Positions 18,317 through 29,800 of a stretch of DNA of 64,000 bases are shown in pieces. Below the pieces are notes generated by a model. The model saw only the letters and a program-made list of their open reading frames with translations, had not been told where the DNA came from and made no database searches. The stretch lies in NCBI GenBank assembly GCA_902825215.1, contig LR782234.1:2914001-2978000 (forward strand). Reading direction: 5' to 3'. The position numbers were made by a program, and so were the translations under genes. This stretch comes from Pseudomonas fluorescens. GTDB lineage: Bacteria > Pseudomonadota > Gammaproteobacteria > Pseudomonadales > Pseudomonadaceae. Every line of letters starts with the position of its first letter. Positions within the stretch are counted from its first letter, which is position 1.

Positions 18317-18341
18317 AAAGCGGCGCGTCATGCGCCGCTTT
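18317..18341 (+). terminator. Terminator or attenuator between aprA and aprI
   Basis: The perfect stem AAAGCGGCGC/GCGCCGCTTT around GTCAT starts 11 bp after the aprA stop and is followed by CTCC rather than a long T run (the stem itself ends TTT). It probably reduces read-through, so that the protease is made in excess over its inhibitor and transporter. Confidence 0.7.
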
Positions 18342-18398
18342 CTCCGCTTGCATCGTGCCGGACTGTAAGCAAGGCTACACGCCGGAGTGATTATTCCC

Positions 18399-18821
18399 AT
18401 GATCGGTAAAGCTTTTACCTACAAGGCAGGGGCGTGGCTAACGGCGGCGTTCATCATGGTTTCAGGAGAAACGAGCATGGCAAGCAGCCTCAGACTGGAA
18501 GATCCGGCGGTATTTGCCGGGCAGTGGCAAGCGACATTGTCCGCGGCAGGCGATGATCGGCAAGCGCAAAAGCAACAGGACAAACCTTCGAACACCTGCA
18601 CGGTGGAGTTGCGCACGAACCAGACGTTGGGTGAAGGCGCCGACTGTCTCGGCGCGTGGCTGGAACAAACGCCGATCGGCTGGTTTACGGACCCTGACGG
18701 CCTGTCGATTACCGGCAAAGAAGGCTCAAGAATCCAGTTCTTCAGCCGACAACGTGAAGGGCTTTATCTGAGTACTTTGAAATCAGGCCTGATCATTACC
18801 CTTGAGCGCACAGCGCCTTGA
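18399..18821 (+). CDS. aprI: Alkaline protease inhibitor AprI/Inh
   Basis: A 140-aa periplasmic inhibitor of AprA. The N-terminus MIGKAFTYKAGAWLTAAFIM with VSGETSMAS is a signal peptide, and the mature part starts near SLRLEDPAVFAGQW, which in this family inserts its N-terminus into the protease cleft. Two cysteines (in SNTCTVEL and GADCLGAW) can form the conserved disulfide of the eight-strand barrel. The ATG at 18399 is chosen because GGAG lies at 18384-18387; a GTG at 18387 would overlap that site. It protects the periplasm against prematurely active protease. Confidence 0.93.
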   Translation: MIGKAFTYKAGAWLTAAFIMVSGETSMASSLRLEDPAVFAGQWQATLSAAGDDRQAQKQQDKPSNTCTVELRTNQTLGEGADCLGAWLEQTPIGWFTDPDGLSITGKEGSRIQFFSRQREGLYLSTLKSGLIITLERTAP

Positions 18822-19029
18822 GCGAAATGATCCAGCCAAAAGCGAAGTTTGAATATAAAGCGCTGCATCGGCGTTATAAACGACCTTCAATTGGCAACTG
18901 CACCGTAGTTCAAGGCGCTAGTTGTTATGAAAGTGTAAGCGCCAGGCAAAAGGCAAGTTCCGCCAGTGTGCGGATTATCAATTCGAATTTCGCCAATGAA
19001 TGGCGAGAAATAGTTTTCAGGAATATTCA

Positions 19030-20805
19030 ATGAAGATGGCGAAGGCCCCAGCCACCGCTCCCTTGTTCAAGGCTTTGGCTGATTATAAAAGCATTCTGAT
19101 CAGTGTCGGTTGCTTCACGGCGCTGATTAACGTGCTGATGCTGGTGCCCTCCATCTACATGCTGCAGGTCTATGACCGGGTGCTGTCGTCGCAGAACGAA
19201 ACGACCCTGGCGATGCTCTCGCTGATGGTGGTCGGTTTCTTCGCCTTTATCGGCCTGCTGGAAGTGGTGCGCAGTTTTATCGTCATCCGCATCGGCAGTC
19301 AGCTGGAACGCCGTTTCAACCTGCGGGTTTATCAGGCCGCGTTCGAACGCAACCTGTTCAAGGGCGAGGGCAATGCCGGGCAATCGCTGGGCGACCTGAC
19401 CCATATTCGCCAGTTCGTCACCGGCCCGGCGTTATTCGCGTTTTTCGATGCGCCGTGGTTCCCGGTCTATCTGTTCGTGATCTATCTGTTTAACGTCTGG
19501 CTGGGCGTGCTCGCAACCGCCGGTGCGCTGTTGCTGATCGCACTGGCATGCCTGAACGAGTACATGACCAAAAAGCCGTTGGGCGAAGCCGCCGGTTTTT
19601 CGCAGAAATCCAGCCAGTTGGCCACCAGCCATTTGCATAACGCCGAAACCATTCAGGCGATGGGCATGCTCGGTTCGCTGCGCAAGCGCTGGTTCCAGGT
19701 GCACTCGCGCTTTCTCGGTTTGCAGAATCAGGCCAGTGACACCGGCGCAGTGATCAGTTCGCTGAGCAAAACCTTGCGTCTGTGCCTGCAATCGCTGGTG
19801 CTGGGCCTCGGTGCCTTGCTGGTGATCAAGGGCGACATGACCGCCGGGATGATGATCGCAGGTTCGATTCTGATGGGTCGCGTGCTCAGCCCGATCGACC
19901 AGTTGATTGCCGTTTGGAAGCAGTGGAGCGGGGCGAAGCTGGCTTACCGTCGTCTTGACGCGCTGCTGCAAGCGTTCCCGCCGAGTGACGACGCCATGGC
20001 GCTGCCGGCGCCGAAAGGCCAGATCACCTTCGAACAGGTCAGCGCCGGCCCGCCGGGGCAACGGGCCGCGACCTTGCACATGGTCAATTTCAACCTTGCC
20101 GCTGGCGAAGTGCTGGGTGTACTCGGCGCTTCCGGCTCGGGTAAGTCGACGCTGGCGCGGGTACTGGTCGGCGTGTGGCCGACGCTGGGCGGCACCGTGC
20201 GTCTGGATGGCGCGGATATTCATCGCTGGAACCGCGATCAGCTTGGCCCGTATATCGGCTATCTGCCGCAGGACATCGAACTGTTCAGCGGCAGCATCGC
20301 CGAGAACATCGCGCGTTTCAGCCAGGCCGACCCGCAGCAAGTGGTGGCGGCGGCGCAGCAGGCCGGCGTCCACGAGATGATCCTGCGTCTGCCGCAAGGC
20401 TACGACACGCAACTGGGCGAGGACGGCAGTGGCTTGTCCGGCGGCCAGAAACAGCGCGTCGCCCTGGCCCGTGCGATGTATGGCTCGCCGACGCTGGTGG
20501 TACTCGATGAACCCAATTCCAACCTCGACACCGTCGGCGAAGCGGCGCTGGCCAGTGCGATTGCCGCGCTCAAGGCGCAGGGCACCACGGTGGTGCTGGT
20601 GACGCATCGGTCTTCGGTGCTGGCCCAGGCCGACAAGTTGCTGGTGCTCAACGATGGTCGGCTGCAAGCCTTCGGCCCAAGCCAGGACGTGCTCAAGGCG
20701 CTCTCCGGCAACCCTGAACAGCAACGTGAAAAAGCCGCACAGGCACCGGGCGGGCTCAGCATGAGCCGACAGTATCAGCCCTCGACGAGGAATTCGGGTG
20801 TATGA
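19030..20805 (+). CDS. aprD: Type I secretion ABC transporter AprD
   Basis: A 591-aa inner-membrane ATPase and permease. The first ~300 residues carry the membrane segments ([20 protein letters not shown], then [15 protein letters not shown]). The nucleotide-binding domain has Walker [10 protein letters not shown], signature [15 protein letters not shown] and Walker [13 protein letters not shown]. The ATG at 19030 follows AGGA at eight bases; the frame extends to 19000 without family likeness. It overlaps aprE by 4 bp (ATGA), showing translational coupling. With AprE and AprF it exports AprA and probably the two RTX lipases downstream. Confidence 0.96.
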   Translation: MKMAKAPATAPLFKALADYKSILISVGCFTALINVLMLVPSIYMLQVYDRVLSSQNETTLAMLSLMVVGFFAFIGLLEVVRSFIVIRIGSQLERRFNLRVYQAAFERNLFKGEGNAGQSLGDLTHIRQFVTGPALFAFFDAPWFPVYLFVIYLFNVWLGVLATAGALLLIALACLNEYMTKKPLGEAAGFSQKSSQLATSHLHNAETIQAMGMLGSLRKRWFQVHSRFLGLQNQASDTGAVISSLSKTLRLCLQSLVLGLGALLVIKGDMTAGMMIAGSILMGRVLSPIDQLIAVWKQWSGAKLAYRRLDALLQAFPPSDDAMALPAPKGQITFEQVSAGPPGQRAATLHMVNFNLAAGEVLGVLGASGSGKSTLARVLVGVWPTLGGTVRLDGADIHRWNRDQLGPYIGYLPQDIELFSGSIAENIARFSQADPQQVVAAAQQAGVHEMILRLPQGYDTQLGEDGSGLSGGQKQRVALARAMYGSPTLVVLDEPNSNLDTVGEAALASAIAALKAQGTTVVLVTHRSSVLAQADKLLVLNDGRLQAFGPSQDVLKALSGNPEQQREKAAQAPGGLSMSRQYQPSTRNSGV

Positions 20806-22151
20806 GCAGCGCAAGCATGAACACTGAAAACGAAGCGAACATGGAACACGCCTACCTCAGCGAGCGCCCGGAGCGCGACGCAAAATTCTTTGCGCGCATG
20901 GGCTGGATTCTGGCAATCGTCGGCGCTGGCAGTTTCTTCACCTGGGCGGCACTGGCGCCGCTCGATCAAGGCATTCCGGTGCAGGGCACCGTTGTGGTGT
21001 CCGGCAAGCGCAAAGCCGTGCAGTCGATGAGCAGCGGCGTGGTCAGCCGGATTCTGGTGCGCGAAGGCGAAATCGTGAAGCAGGGCCAGCCACTGTTCCG
21101 TCTCGACCAGACCCAGGTCGCCGCAGACGTGCAGTCGCTGCAAGCGCAATACCGGATGGCCTGGGCCAGCCTCGCACGCTGGCAGGCCGAGCGTGACAAC
21201 CTCAAGCAAGTGGCTTTCCCGGCGGAGCTGAGCAGCGACCCGGACCCACGCCTGGCGCTGGTCCTGGAAGGTCAGCGGCAACTGTTCAGCAGCCGTCGCG
21301 AGGCGTTTTATCGCGAGCAGGCCGGATTGCGCGCGAGCATCGAAGGCGCCACCGCGCAACTGGCCGGCATGCGCCGCGCCCGCACTGACCTGAACGCGCA
21401 AGCCGATTCGCTGCAACAGCAACTGAGCAACCTGCAGCCACTGGCCGACAACGGTTACATCCCGCGCAACCGCTTGATGGAATATCAACGACAACTGTCG
21501 CAAGTGCAGCAGCAACTGGCCGAGAACACCGGCGAGAGCGGCCGGGTCGAGCAGGGCATCCTCGAAACGCGCCTGAAGCTGCAACAGCACAGCGAGGAAT
21601 ACCAGAAGGAAGTGCGTACGCAACTGGCCGACGCGCAACTGAAAAGCGTGACGCTGTCGGAGCAACTGACCTCGGCCGGTTTCGACCTGCAACACAGCGA
21701 GATTGTCGCCACCGCCGACGGCGTCGCGGTCAACCTCGGCGTGCACACCGAGGGCGCGGTGGTGCGCCAGGGCGAAACCTTGCTGGAGATTGTGCCGCAG
21801 GGCACTTCGCTGGAAGTCGAAGGCCACTTGCCGATCAGCCTGATCGACAAGGTTGGCACGCATTTGCCGGTGGATATTCTGTTCACCGCGTTCAACCAAA
21901 GCAAAACCCCGCGCGTACCCGGCGAAGTCAGCCTGATTTCCGCCGACCAGATGGTCGATGAAAAAACCGGCGTGCCGTACTACGTGCTGCGCAGCAGTGT
22001 CAGCGATCAGGCCATGGACAAACTCAACGGTCTGGTGATCAAACCCGGCATGCCGGCGGAAATGTTCGTGCGCACCGGTGAACGTTCACTCCTCAATTAC
22101 CTGTTCAAACCGCTGCTCGATCGGGCCGGTTCCGCGTTGACCGAGGAATAA
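20802..22151 (+). CDS. aprE: Type I secretion membrane fusion protein AprE
   Basis: A 449-aa HlyD-family adaptor. A short cytosolic N-terminus is followed by one membrane anchor ([20 protein letters not shown]), a lipoyl/barrel-sandwich start ([20 protein letters not shown]), a long coiled coil at about residues 110-300 rich in Gln, Leu and Arg, and the closing half [20 protein letters not shown]. It bridges AprD in the inner membrane and AprF in the outer membrane. The start overlaps the aprD stop, and the stop lies two bases before the aprF ATG. Confidence 0.95.
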   Translation: MSSASMNTENEANMEHAYLSERPERDAKFFARMGWILAIVGAGSFFTWAALAPLDQGIPVQGTVVVSGKRKAVQSMSSGVVSRILVREGEIVKQGQPLFRLDQTQVAADVQSLQAQYRMAWASLARWQAERDNLKQVAFPAELSSDPDPRLALVLEGQRQLFSSRREAFYREQAGLRASIEGATAQLAGMRRARTDLNAQADSLQQQLSNLQPLADNGYIPRNRLMEYQRQLSQVQQQLAENTGESGRVEQGILETRLKLQQHSEEYQKEVRTQLADAQLKSVTLSEQLTSAGFDLQHSEIVATADGVAVNLGVHTEGAVVRQGETLLEIVPQGTSLEVEGHLPISLIDKVGTHLPVDILFTAFNQSKTPRVPGEVSLISADQMVDEKTGVPYYVLRSSVSDQAMDKLNGLVIKPGMPAEMFVRTGERSLLNYLFKPLLDRAGSALTEE

Positions 22152-22153
22152 GG

Positions 22154-23524
22154 ATGTTCGGCTGTATGACCAAGTTTTCAATGCTGGCGGCGGCGCTGAC
22201 GTTGCTCGCGAGCCAATCCGCAATGGCGGCCATGGGGCCGTTTGAGATCTACGAACAGGCGTTGCGCAATGACCCGGTGTTCCTCGGGGCGATCAAGGAA
22301 CGCGATGCGGGCCTGGAAAATCGCGCCATCGGCCGCGCCGGGCTGTTGCCACGCATCGGTTACACCTACAACAAGGGCCGCAACTCGTCGAAAGCCACCT
22401 CCCTCGACGCGCGCGCTCGCAATAACACCGACGAGCGCAACTACAGCAGTTACGGCTCGGCACTGACTCTGCAACAACCGCTGCTCGACTATGAGGCGTA
22501 CGCGGCTTATCGCAAAGGCGTGGCGCAGTCGCTGTTCGCCGATGAAGCCTTCCGTGGCAAGAGCCAGGAATTGCTGGTGCGTGTGCTCGACAACTACACC
22601 AAGGCGCTGTTTGCCCAAGACCAGATCGACATCGCACTGGCGAAGAAAAAGGCCTACGAGCAGCAGTTCCAGCAGAACGAACACATGTTCAAGCAGGGCG
22701 AGGGCACCCGCACCGACATCCTCGAAGCCGAGTCGCGCTATGAACTGGCGACGGCCGAGGAAATCGAGGCGCGCAACGAGCAGGACGCCGCGCTGCGTGA
22801 GCTGGGCGCACTGGTCGGCGCGCCGGCGGTGGATATCGGTGATCTGGCGCCGCTCAATCAGAACTTTCAGACGTTCGCTCTGCAACCGGCCAACTACGAC
22901 ACTTGGCACGAGCTGGCAGTGAGCAACAACCCCAACCTCGCGTCGCAGCGCCAGGCCGTGGAAGTCGCGCGTTACGAAGTGGAGCGCAACCGCGCCGGGC
23001 ACTTGCCGAAAGTCAGCGCCTACGCCTCGATGCGCCAGAACGAATCGGAAAGCGGCAACACTTACAACCAGCGTTATGAAACCAACACCATTGGCTTTGA
23101 AGTCAGCGTGCCGTTGTATGCCGGCGGCGGCGTATCCGCCTCGACCCGCCAGGCCAGCCGTACGATGGAACAGGCCGAATACGAACTCGACGGTAAGACC
23201 CGCGAGACGCTGATCGAACTGCGCCGCCAGTTCAGCGCTTGCCTGTCCGGGGTGAGCAAATTGCGCGCCTATCAGAAAGCCTTGAGTTCGGCCGAAGCGC
23301 TGGTGGTGTCGACCAAGCAAAGCATTCTCGGCGGTGAGCGGACCAACCTCGATGCGTTGAACGCCGAGCAACAACTGTTCACCACCCGCCGTGATCTGGC
23401 GCAGGCGCGGTATGACTACTTGATGGCCTGGACCAAGTTGCATTTTTACGCCGGGACCTTGAACGAGCAGGATCTGGCGCGGGTGGATGAGGCGTTTGTG
23501 GTCGCCGGGCAGCCCTCACCCTAA
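22154..23524 (+). CDS. aprF: Type I secretion outer-membrane protein AprF (TolC family)
   Basis: A 456-aa TolC-like channel. Signal peptide: MFGCMTKFSMLAAALTLLAS ending SAMAA. Two internally related halves carry the long helical stretches, for example LEAESRYELATAEEIEARNEQD and LNAEQQLFTTRRDLAQARYDYL. GAGG lies seven bases before the ATG. The last residues and the stop codon (GQPSP, TAA at 23522-23524) lie inside a dispersed palindromic repeat that begins at 23513, so the repeat supplies the end of the gene. It completes the AprDEF exporter. Confidence 0.95.
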   Translation: MFGCMTKFSMLAAALTLLASQSAMAAMGPFEIYEQALRNDPVFLGAIKERDAGLENRAIGRAGLLPRIGYTYNKGRNSSKATSLDARARNNTDERNYSSYGSALTLQQPLLDYEAYAAYRKGVAQSLFADEAFRGKSQELLVRVLDNYTKALFAQDQIDIALAKKKAYEQQFQQNEHMFKQGEGTRTDILEAESRYELATAEEIEARNEQDAALRELGALVGAPAVDIGDLAPLNQNFQTFALQPANYDTWHELAVSNNPNLASQRQAVEVARYEVERNRAGHLPKVSAYASMRQNESESGNTYNQRYETNTIGFEVSVPLYAGGGVSASTRQASRTMEQAEYELDGKTRETLIELRRQFSACLSGVSKLRAYQKALSSAEALVVSTKQSILGGERTNLDALNAEQQLFTTRRDLAQARYDYLMAWTKLHFYAGTLNEQDLARVDEAFVVAGQPSP

Positions 23525-23623
23525 CCCTCTCCCAGAGGGAGAGGGGACCGACCGAGGCGCTTGCGATATTTGAATCAATGAAGATCGGCTCCCTCTCCTC
23601 GGGGAGAGGGCTGGGGTGAGGGG
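23513..23623. repeat. CCCTCACCC-type palindromic module, copy 2, at the aprF end
   Basis: It begins CCCTCACCCTAACCCTCTCC and ends GAGAGGGCTGGGGTGAGGGG, with a variable centre, as in the copies at 16342, 40647 and 44422. It overlaps the last four codons of aprF and fills most of the gap to the next gene. The hairpins could act as terminator or mRNA stabiliser. Confidence 0.8.
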
Positions 23624-23679
23624 AAGCAGGCGACACCGCAGTAAAGCCTGCACAAAAACAATAAAAGCGAGAACTGAAC

Positions 23680-26631
23680 ATGGACGTACGCATCAAGCCG
23701 GTTTCGGTCGGCACCCTGCTGTTTGCAATCTCGACAACAGCGGCCCACGCCGCCTACCTCGAAGCCGGCAAACCCGGCGATCCAGCCAGTTGGCGCAGCG
23801 CCGAATTCGTTCGCGACTGGGGCCTGAGCCGGATGCAGGCCGAATACGCCTATGCCGCCGGCATCACCGGCCGAGGCGTGAAAATCGGCGCCCTCGATTC
23901 CGGTTTCGATGCCGCCCACCCCGAGTTCAGCCGCGACCGCTACCAACCGGTGCTGGCCAGCGGCACTTACCTCGACGGTTCAGCGTTCAACGTCGACGGC
24001 ATCCTCAACCCCAACAACGATTCCCACGGCACCCACGTGGTCGGCACCATGGGCGCCGCGCGCGATGGCAGCGGCATGCACGGCGTGGCGTACAACGCGC
24101 AAATTTACGTCGGCAACACCAACCAGAACGACAGTTTCCTGTTCGGCCCGAGCCCCGACCCACGCTATTTCAAAGCGGTGTATGACGCGTTGGCCGATGC
24201 CGGCGTGCGCGCGATCAACAACAGTTGGGGCAGCCAGCCGCCGGATGTCAGCTATCGCACGCTGGCCGACCTGCACGCCGCTTATGCCCAGCACTGGAAT
24301 AAAGGCACCTGGCTGGACGCGGCGGCGGACGTTTCGCGGCGTGGCGTGATCAACGTGTTCAGTGCCGGCAACAGCGGCTACCCGAACGCCAGCGTGCGCT
24401 CGGCGTTGCCGTACTTTCAGCCGGATCTGGAAGGCCACTGGCTGGCGGTGTCGGGGCTCGATCAAAGCAATCAGCAAAAGTACAACCAGTGCGGCATCGC
24501 CAAATACTGGTGCATCACCACCCCCGGCGCGAAGATCGACAGCACCATTCCTGGCGGCGGTTATGCGATCAAGTCCGGCACCTCGATGGCCGCGCCACAC
24601 GCCACCGCCGCACTGGCGCTGGTGATGGAACGCTATCCGTACATGAACAACCAGCAGGCGCTGCAAGTGCTGCTGACCACCGCGACGCAACTCGATGGTT
24701 CGGTCACCGATGCGCCAAGCGAACGAGTCGGTTGGGGCGTGGCCAATCTGAACCGGGCGATGCACGGACCGGGGCAGTTGCTCGGCGCGTTTGACGCCAG
24801 TCTTGGGGCTGGGCAGAGCGATGTCTGGAGCAATGACATCTCCGACAAGGCGCTGATCCAACGGCAAAACGAAGACCTCGCCGAGCACAGCGCCTGGCAG
24901 CAGACCCTGCAAGACAAGGGCTGGCAGAACGGCGTTCCAGTCGGTGCCAGTCAGCAGGATCAGACCGATTACGCTGTGGGCACGGCACGCGATGCGGCGG
25001 CAGCGGGGCGCATGTATCAGGGCAGCCTGAGCAAATCCGGCGCCGGGCATCTAATCCTCAGTGGCGACAACACCTATCGCGGGCCGACCACGGTCAACGG
25101 CGGACTGCTGACGGTCAACGGCTCGCTGACGTCAGAGGTCATGGTCAACGACAGCGGCAGCCTCGGCGGCTCTGGACGCATTGCCGCGCTGTCGGTGAAG
25201 AACGGCGGGAGGGTGGCGCCGGGCAATTCCATCGGCACCTTGAACGTCGCCGGTGACGTGACGCTGGCCCCAGGCTCGACTTACGCCGTGGAGCTGTCGC
25301 CGAACAGCAGTGATCGCATCGTCGCCGGCGGCACGGCCACGGTCAGTGGCGCCACCGTAAGCCTTTCACTGGAAAACAGCCCGACGCTGCTCAGCACTGC
25401 CGATGCGCAAAGCCTGCTCGGCCGTCAGTACAACATCCTGCAGGCGGCTGGCGGAGTTCAGGGCCAGTTTGGCGCGGTAGTGCCGAATTACCTGTTCATC
25501 GGCGGCAGTCTCGATTACGCGGGCAACGGCATTCAACTGAACATCGAACGCAACGCGACGTCGTTCGCCAGCGTTGGCCAGACGCCAAACCAACGCTCGG
25601 TGGCCGCTGCCGTCGAAGGGCTGGGCGCCGGTAACGCGGTGTTCGAAAGCCTGCTGCGTGCGCCAGATACGCCCACTGCGCAACAAGCGTTCCAGCAGTT
25701 GAGCGGCGAAATCTACCCCGCGCTCGGCACGATGCTGATCAATGACAGCCGCCAGGTGCGCGATACGGTGGGCGAGCGCCTGCGCGACAGCCACGCCGGG
25801 CAAAGCAACGGCTGGATCAAAGCCCTCGGCGCGTGGGGCTCGACCGATTCGAGCCACGATACGGCGGGCTACAACACCTCGATCGGTGGCCTGCTGGCGG
25901 GTGTCGATGGCGCAATGGATGAGCAGACCCGCATCGGTCTGGTGACGGGCTACAGCGACAGTTCGCTGAGCATGGGGTCGGGCACGCACTCGTCGGCCAA
26001 GGTCGACAGCTATCACCTCGGCGCCTACGCCGGGCACGAAATCGGCGCCTGGCGCTTGAACACTGGCGTGGCCTACAGCTGGCATCGCGCCGATGTGCAG
26101 CGCGATCTGCATTACGGCGACGTCAGCGGTAAACAGAAAGCCAAGGTCGACGCGGCAACCACACAAGTGTTCGGCGAGGCGGCCTATCGAGTCGACCTGC
26201 AAGCGTTGGCGCTGGAGCCGTTTACCAACCTGGCCTATGTGCATCTGGACACTGAAGGGTTCACAGAGAAGGGTGACGCCGCTGCCCTGAAAAGCTCCGG
26301 CGATCAGCGCGACGCGCTGCTCAGCACCCTCGGTGTACGGGCGCGCAAGACCTTCAATATCTCGAGCGGGCAAGCACTGGACGTCAGCGGCAGCCTCGGC
26401 TGGCAGCACAGCCTCAGCGACATCGATTCCGAGCAGCACCTGCGCTTTGCCAGCGGCGGCACGCCGTACACGGTGGAAAGTTCGGCGCTGGTGCGCGACG
26501 CCGCGCTGGTCGGCGTACAGGCCAGCCTGGCGTTGAGCAAGGACGTACGGGTCAACCTCGATTACCACGGACAACTGGCCAGTCGCGAGAAGCTCCACGG
26601 CGTCGGCCTGAGCCTGAACTGGCAGTTCTAA
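23680..26631 (+). CDS. prtA: Subtilase autotransporter PrtA/PspA-like
   Basis: A 983-aa autotransporter serine protease. A signal peptide (to AHAA, residue ~23) precedes an S8 domain with catalytic Asp73 in GALDSGFD, His116 in NDSHGTHVVG and Ser302 in SGTSMAAPH. An autotransporter repeat follows (LILSGDNTYRGPTTVNGGLL), then a linker with GNSIGTLNVAGDV, and a C-terminal outer-membrane barrel of ~280 residues ending in LNWQF. The Shine-Dalgarno is weak. The downstream gene at 26801 is a tandem paralogue. It lies behind aprDEF as in other P. fluorescens exoenzyme islands, but is secreted by its own barrel. Confidence 0.93.
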   Translation: MDVRIKPVSVGTLLFAISTTAAHAAYLEAGKPGDPASWRSAEFVRDWGLSRMQAEYAYAAGITGRGVKIGALDSGFDAAHPEFSRDRYQPVLASGTYLDGSAFNVDGILNPNNDSHGTHVVGTMGAARDGSGMHGVAYNAQIYVGNTNQNDSFLFGPSPDPRYFKAVYDALADAGVRAINNSWGSQPPDVSYRTLADLHAAYAQHWNKGTWLDAAADVSRRGVINVFSAGNSGYPNASVRSALPYFQPDLEGHWLAVSGLDQSNQQKYNQCGIAKYWCITTPGAKIDSTIPGGGYAIKSGTSMAAPHATAALALVMERYPYMNNQQALQVLLTTATQLDGSVTDAPSERVGWGVANLNRAMHGPGQLLGAFDASLGAGQSDVWSNDISDKALIQRQNEDLAEHSAWQQTLQDKGWQNGVPVGASQQDQTDYAVGTARDAAAAGRMYQGSLSKSGAGHLILSGDNTYRGPTTVNGGLLTVNGSLTSEVMVNDSGSLGGSGRIAALSVKNGGRVAPGNSIGTLNVAGDVTLAPGSTYAVELSPNSSDRIVAGGTATVSGATVSLSLENSPTLLSTADAQSLLGRQYNILQAAGGVQGQFGAVVPNYLFIGGSLDYAGNGIQLNIERNATSFASVGQTPNQRSVAAAVEGLGAGNAVFESLLRAPDTPTAQQAFQQLSGEIYPALGTMLINDSRQVRDTVGERLRDSHAGQSNGWIKALGAWGSTDSSHDTAGYNTSIGGLLAGVDGAMDEQTRIGLVTGYSDSSLSMGSGTHSSAKVDSYHLGAYAGHEIGAWRLNTGVAYSWHRADVQRDLHYGDVSGKQKAKVDAATTQVFGEAAYRVDLQALALEPFTNLAYVHLDTEGFTEKGDAAALKSSGDQRDALLSTLGVRARKTFNISSGQALDVSGSLGWQHSLSDIDSEQHLRFASGGTPYTVESSALVRDAALVGVQASLALSKDVRVNLDYHGQLASREKLHGVGLSLNWQF

Positions 26632-26644
26632 TCGCTACGGGCGT

Positions 26645-26749
26645 TGATCGTTCCCACGCTCCGCGTGGGAATGCCTCAAGGGACGCTCCGCGTCCAGTGA
26701 CGCGGAGCGTCACGGGCTGCATTCCCACGCAGGAGCGTGGGAACGATCA
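26645..26749. repeat. Long palindromic intergenic repeat between the two autotransporter genes
   Basis: TGATCGTTCCCACGCT at the left end is repeated inverted (AGCGTGGGAACGATCA) at the right end. Inside are further hairpins: CCCACGCTCCGCGTGGG and GACGCTCCGCGTC with its inverse. The whole can fold into a cruciform and probably stabilises or ends the upstream message. Confidence 0.8.
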
Positions 26750-26800
26750 GCGTGCGGATTGACACGGATTTTTCACAACAACACTAAGGAAGGTCGCTGG

Positions 26801-29800
26801 ATGAACAACAACAATACCCCCGCGCAAACGGGTGGCCGCTTTGCCCTGAAAACCCTGACCCTCGCCGTGCTCTGCGCCCTCGGCACCGCCCACGCCGCGC
26901 CTTACGTGGAGAACGGCCGCACGGGCGATCCGTCGAGCTGGCGCAGTAGCGAATTTCAGGCCGACTGGGGCCTGCGCGCGATCGGGGCCGATTACGCCTA
27001 CGCCGCCGGCTACACCGGCAAAGGCGTGAAACTGGGGATATTCGACCAGCCGGTTTACGCCGCGCACCCGGAATTCTCCGGCAGCAACAAAGTTGTCACC
27101 CTGGTCACCCGTGGGATCCGCGAATACACCGACCCGTACATCCCGGTCAAAGCCGGGGACGCGTTCCTCTATGACGGCTCGCCCACGGTCGGCTCCAACG
27201 GCAAACTCGGCGCTCACGGCACCCACGTCGGCGGCATTGCTGCTGGCAGCCGTGACGGTGGCCTGATGCACGGCGTGGCGTTCGGCGCGCAGATCATCAG
27301 CGCCGATAACGGCGACCCCGGCCCTGAGGACGGCATCGTGCGCGGCAACGACGGCGCGGTGTACAAGGCCGGTTGGGATGCGCTGATCGCCAGCGGCGCG
27401 CGAATCATCAACAACAGCTGGGGCATCGGCATCACCGACCGCTTCGATCTCGGTGGCCGCGATCCGGCCTATCCGCACTTCACTGTCAACGACGCGCAGT
27501 TGCAGTTCAACGAGATCCGCACGCTGCTCGGCACCAAACCCGGCGGCGCCTATGACGGCGCCATCGCCGCCGCGCGCAGCGGCATCGTCACGATTTTCGC
27601 CGCAGGCAACGACTACAACCTGAACAACCCCGACGCGATCGCCGGCCTCGGCTATTTCGTCCCGGACATCGCGCCGAACTGGATCACCGTCGCCGCCCTG
27701 CAACAGAACCCGGATCTGGCCAGCAGTAATCCGTACATCATGAGCACGTTCTCCTCGCGCTGCGGCTACACCGCGAGTTTCTGCGTGGCCGCGCCGGGCA
27801 CGAAAATCTACAGCTCGATCATCGAAGGCACCAGCCTCGACAACCTGACCACCAGCTACGCCAACTACAACGGCACCTCGATGGCCGCGCCGCATGTGGC
27901 CGGTTCGGTGGCGGTGTTGATGGAGCGCTTTCCATACATGACCGGCGATCAGGTCGCTACCGTTCTGCGTACCACCGCGACCGACCTTGGCGCACCGGGC
28001 ATCGACGCCTTGTACGGCTGGGGCATGATCAACCTGCGCAAGGCCATCGACGGGCCGTCGATGTTCGTCACCGAGCAGGACATTCCCGCTGAGTTCCGTA
28101 TCGACGGCGCTTACGGTTCCGGCCAGTTTGTCGCCGATCTGCCGGGCATCGGCGCAATCATCGATAAGGGCAAACCGACCGAGCGCGTGTGCACCGACAT
28201 CACCTGCGGCCTCGACACCTGGCGCAACGATATTTCCGGTCACGGTGGTTTGACCAAACAGGGCATCGGCACCCTGGTGCTGACCGGCAATAACACCTAC
28301 AGCGGCCCGACCCTGGTCAATCAGGGCCGGCTGGCCATCAACGGTTCGCTGCAATCGGCTGTCACCGTGAATGATGGCGGTATCCTCGGTGGCAACGGTC
28401 GCATCGGCGCACTGGCGGTCAACAGCGGCGGTACGGTGGCGCCGGGCAACTCCATCGGCACGCTGAATGTCGCCGGCGATGTGACCTTCGCTCCGGGCTC
28501 GACCTACGCCGTCGAGCTGTCGCCGACCAGCAGCGACCAGATCGTTGCCGGCGGCAAAGCCGTCATCGAAGGCGCCACCGTGAGCATGTCGCTGGAAAAC
28601 AGCCCGACCCTGCTGTCTACCAGCGAAGTGCAGAGCCTGCTCGGTACGCGTTACAACATCCTGCAAGCGGCCGGTGGCATTGACGGGCGCTTCGGCCAGG
28701 TGTTGCCGGATTACGCTTTCCTCGGCGGCACATTGGCGTATTCGGCAGACGGCATCCAACTGGCGGTGGGGCGCAACGACGCCTCGTTCGCCAGCGTCGG
28801 CCTGACGCCGAATCAGCGCGCGGTGGGTGCGGCGGCTGAGCGTCTGGGTGCCGGCAATGCCTTGTTCGAAACCCTGTTGCTGTCGCCAAACGCGGCGTCG
28901 GCGCAGCAAGCGTTCCAGCAACTGTCCGGCGAGATCCATCCGGCGATCGGCACGCTGCTGATCAACGACAGCCGCTACCTGCGCGAAGCCGTGGGCGAGC
29001 GTCTGCGTGAGCGCGATCTGTTCAACGCTGACGCGCCGACTGACGATCGCAGCAATGCCTGGATCAAGGTGCTGGGGTCGTGGGGCAAGAGCGATGGCGG
29101 CCACGAGAATGCCGATTCCACCAGCTCGATCGGTGGCTTGCTGGCCGGTGTCGACGGCTTGATTGCTGAAGATACGCGCCTGGGTTTCGTCACCGGTTAT
29201 AGCGACAGCTCGTTGAGCATGGGCAGCGGCACGCATTCCTCGGCGTCGGTCGACAGCTACCACTTGGGTGCGTATCTGGGGCATGAAATCGATGCGCTGC
29301 GCCTGACTGTCGGCGGGGCTTATAGCTGGCACCGCATCGACGCCAAACGTGATCTGCAGTTTGCCGGTGTCAGCGGCCAGCAGAAAACCAAGCGCGATGC
29401 GACCACGGCGCAGTTGTTCACCGAAGCCGCTTACGACCTGGGCCTGCAACCGATGAATCTGCAGCCGTTCGCCAACCTGTCCTACGTGCACCTCAACACC
29501 GACAGCTTCACCGAAAAGGGTGACGCGGCGGCGCTCAAGGGCGGTGAGGACAACCGCGACGTGGTGCTGTCGACCCTCGGCGTGCGCGCCAAGCGCAGCT
29601 TCGCCTTGTCCGATCAGCATCAGCTGGAACTGGGCGCGAGCCTCGGCTGGCAGCACAACCTGAGCAGTGTCGACGCCGACAGCCACCTCGCATTCGCCAA
29701 CGGCAACAGCGCCTTCACCGTGCAGAGCGTGTCGATGGATCGCGACGCGGCGGTGGTCGGCGTGCGCGCCGGTCTCGCGCTCAGCCGTGACGTGCGGGTG

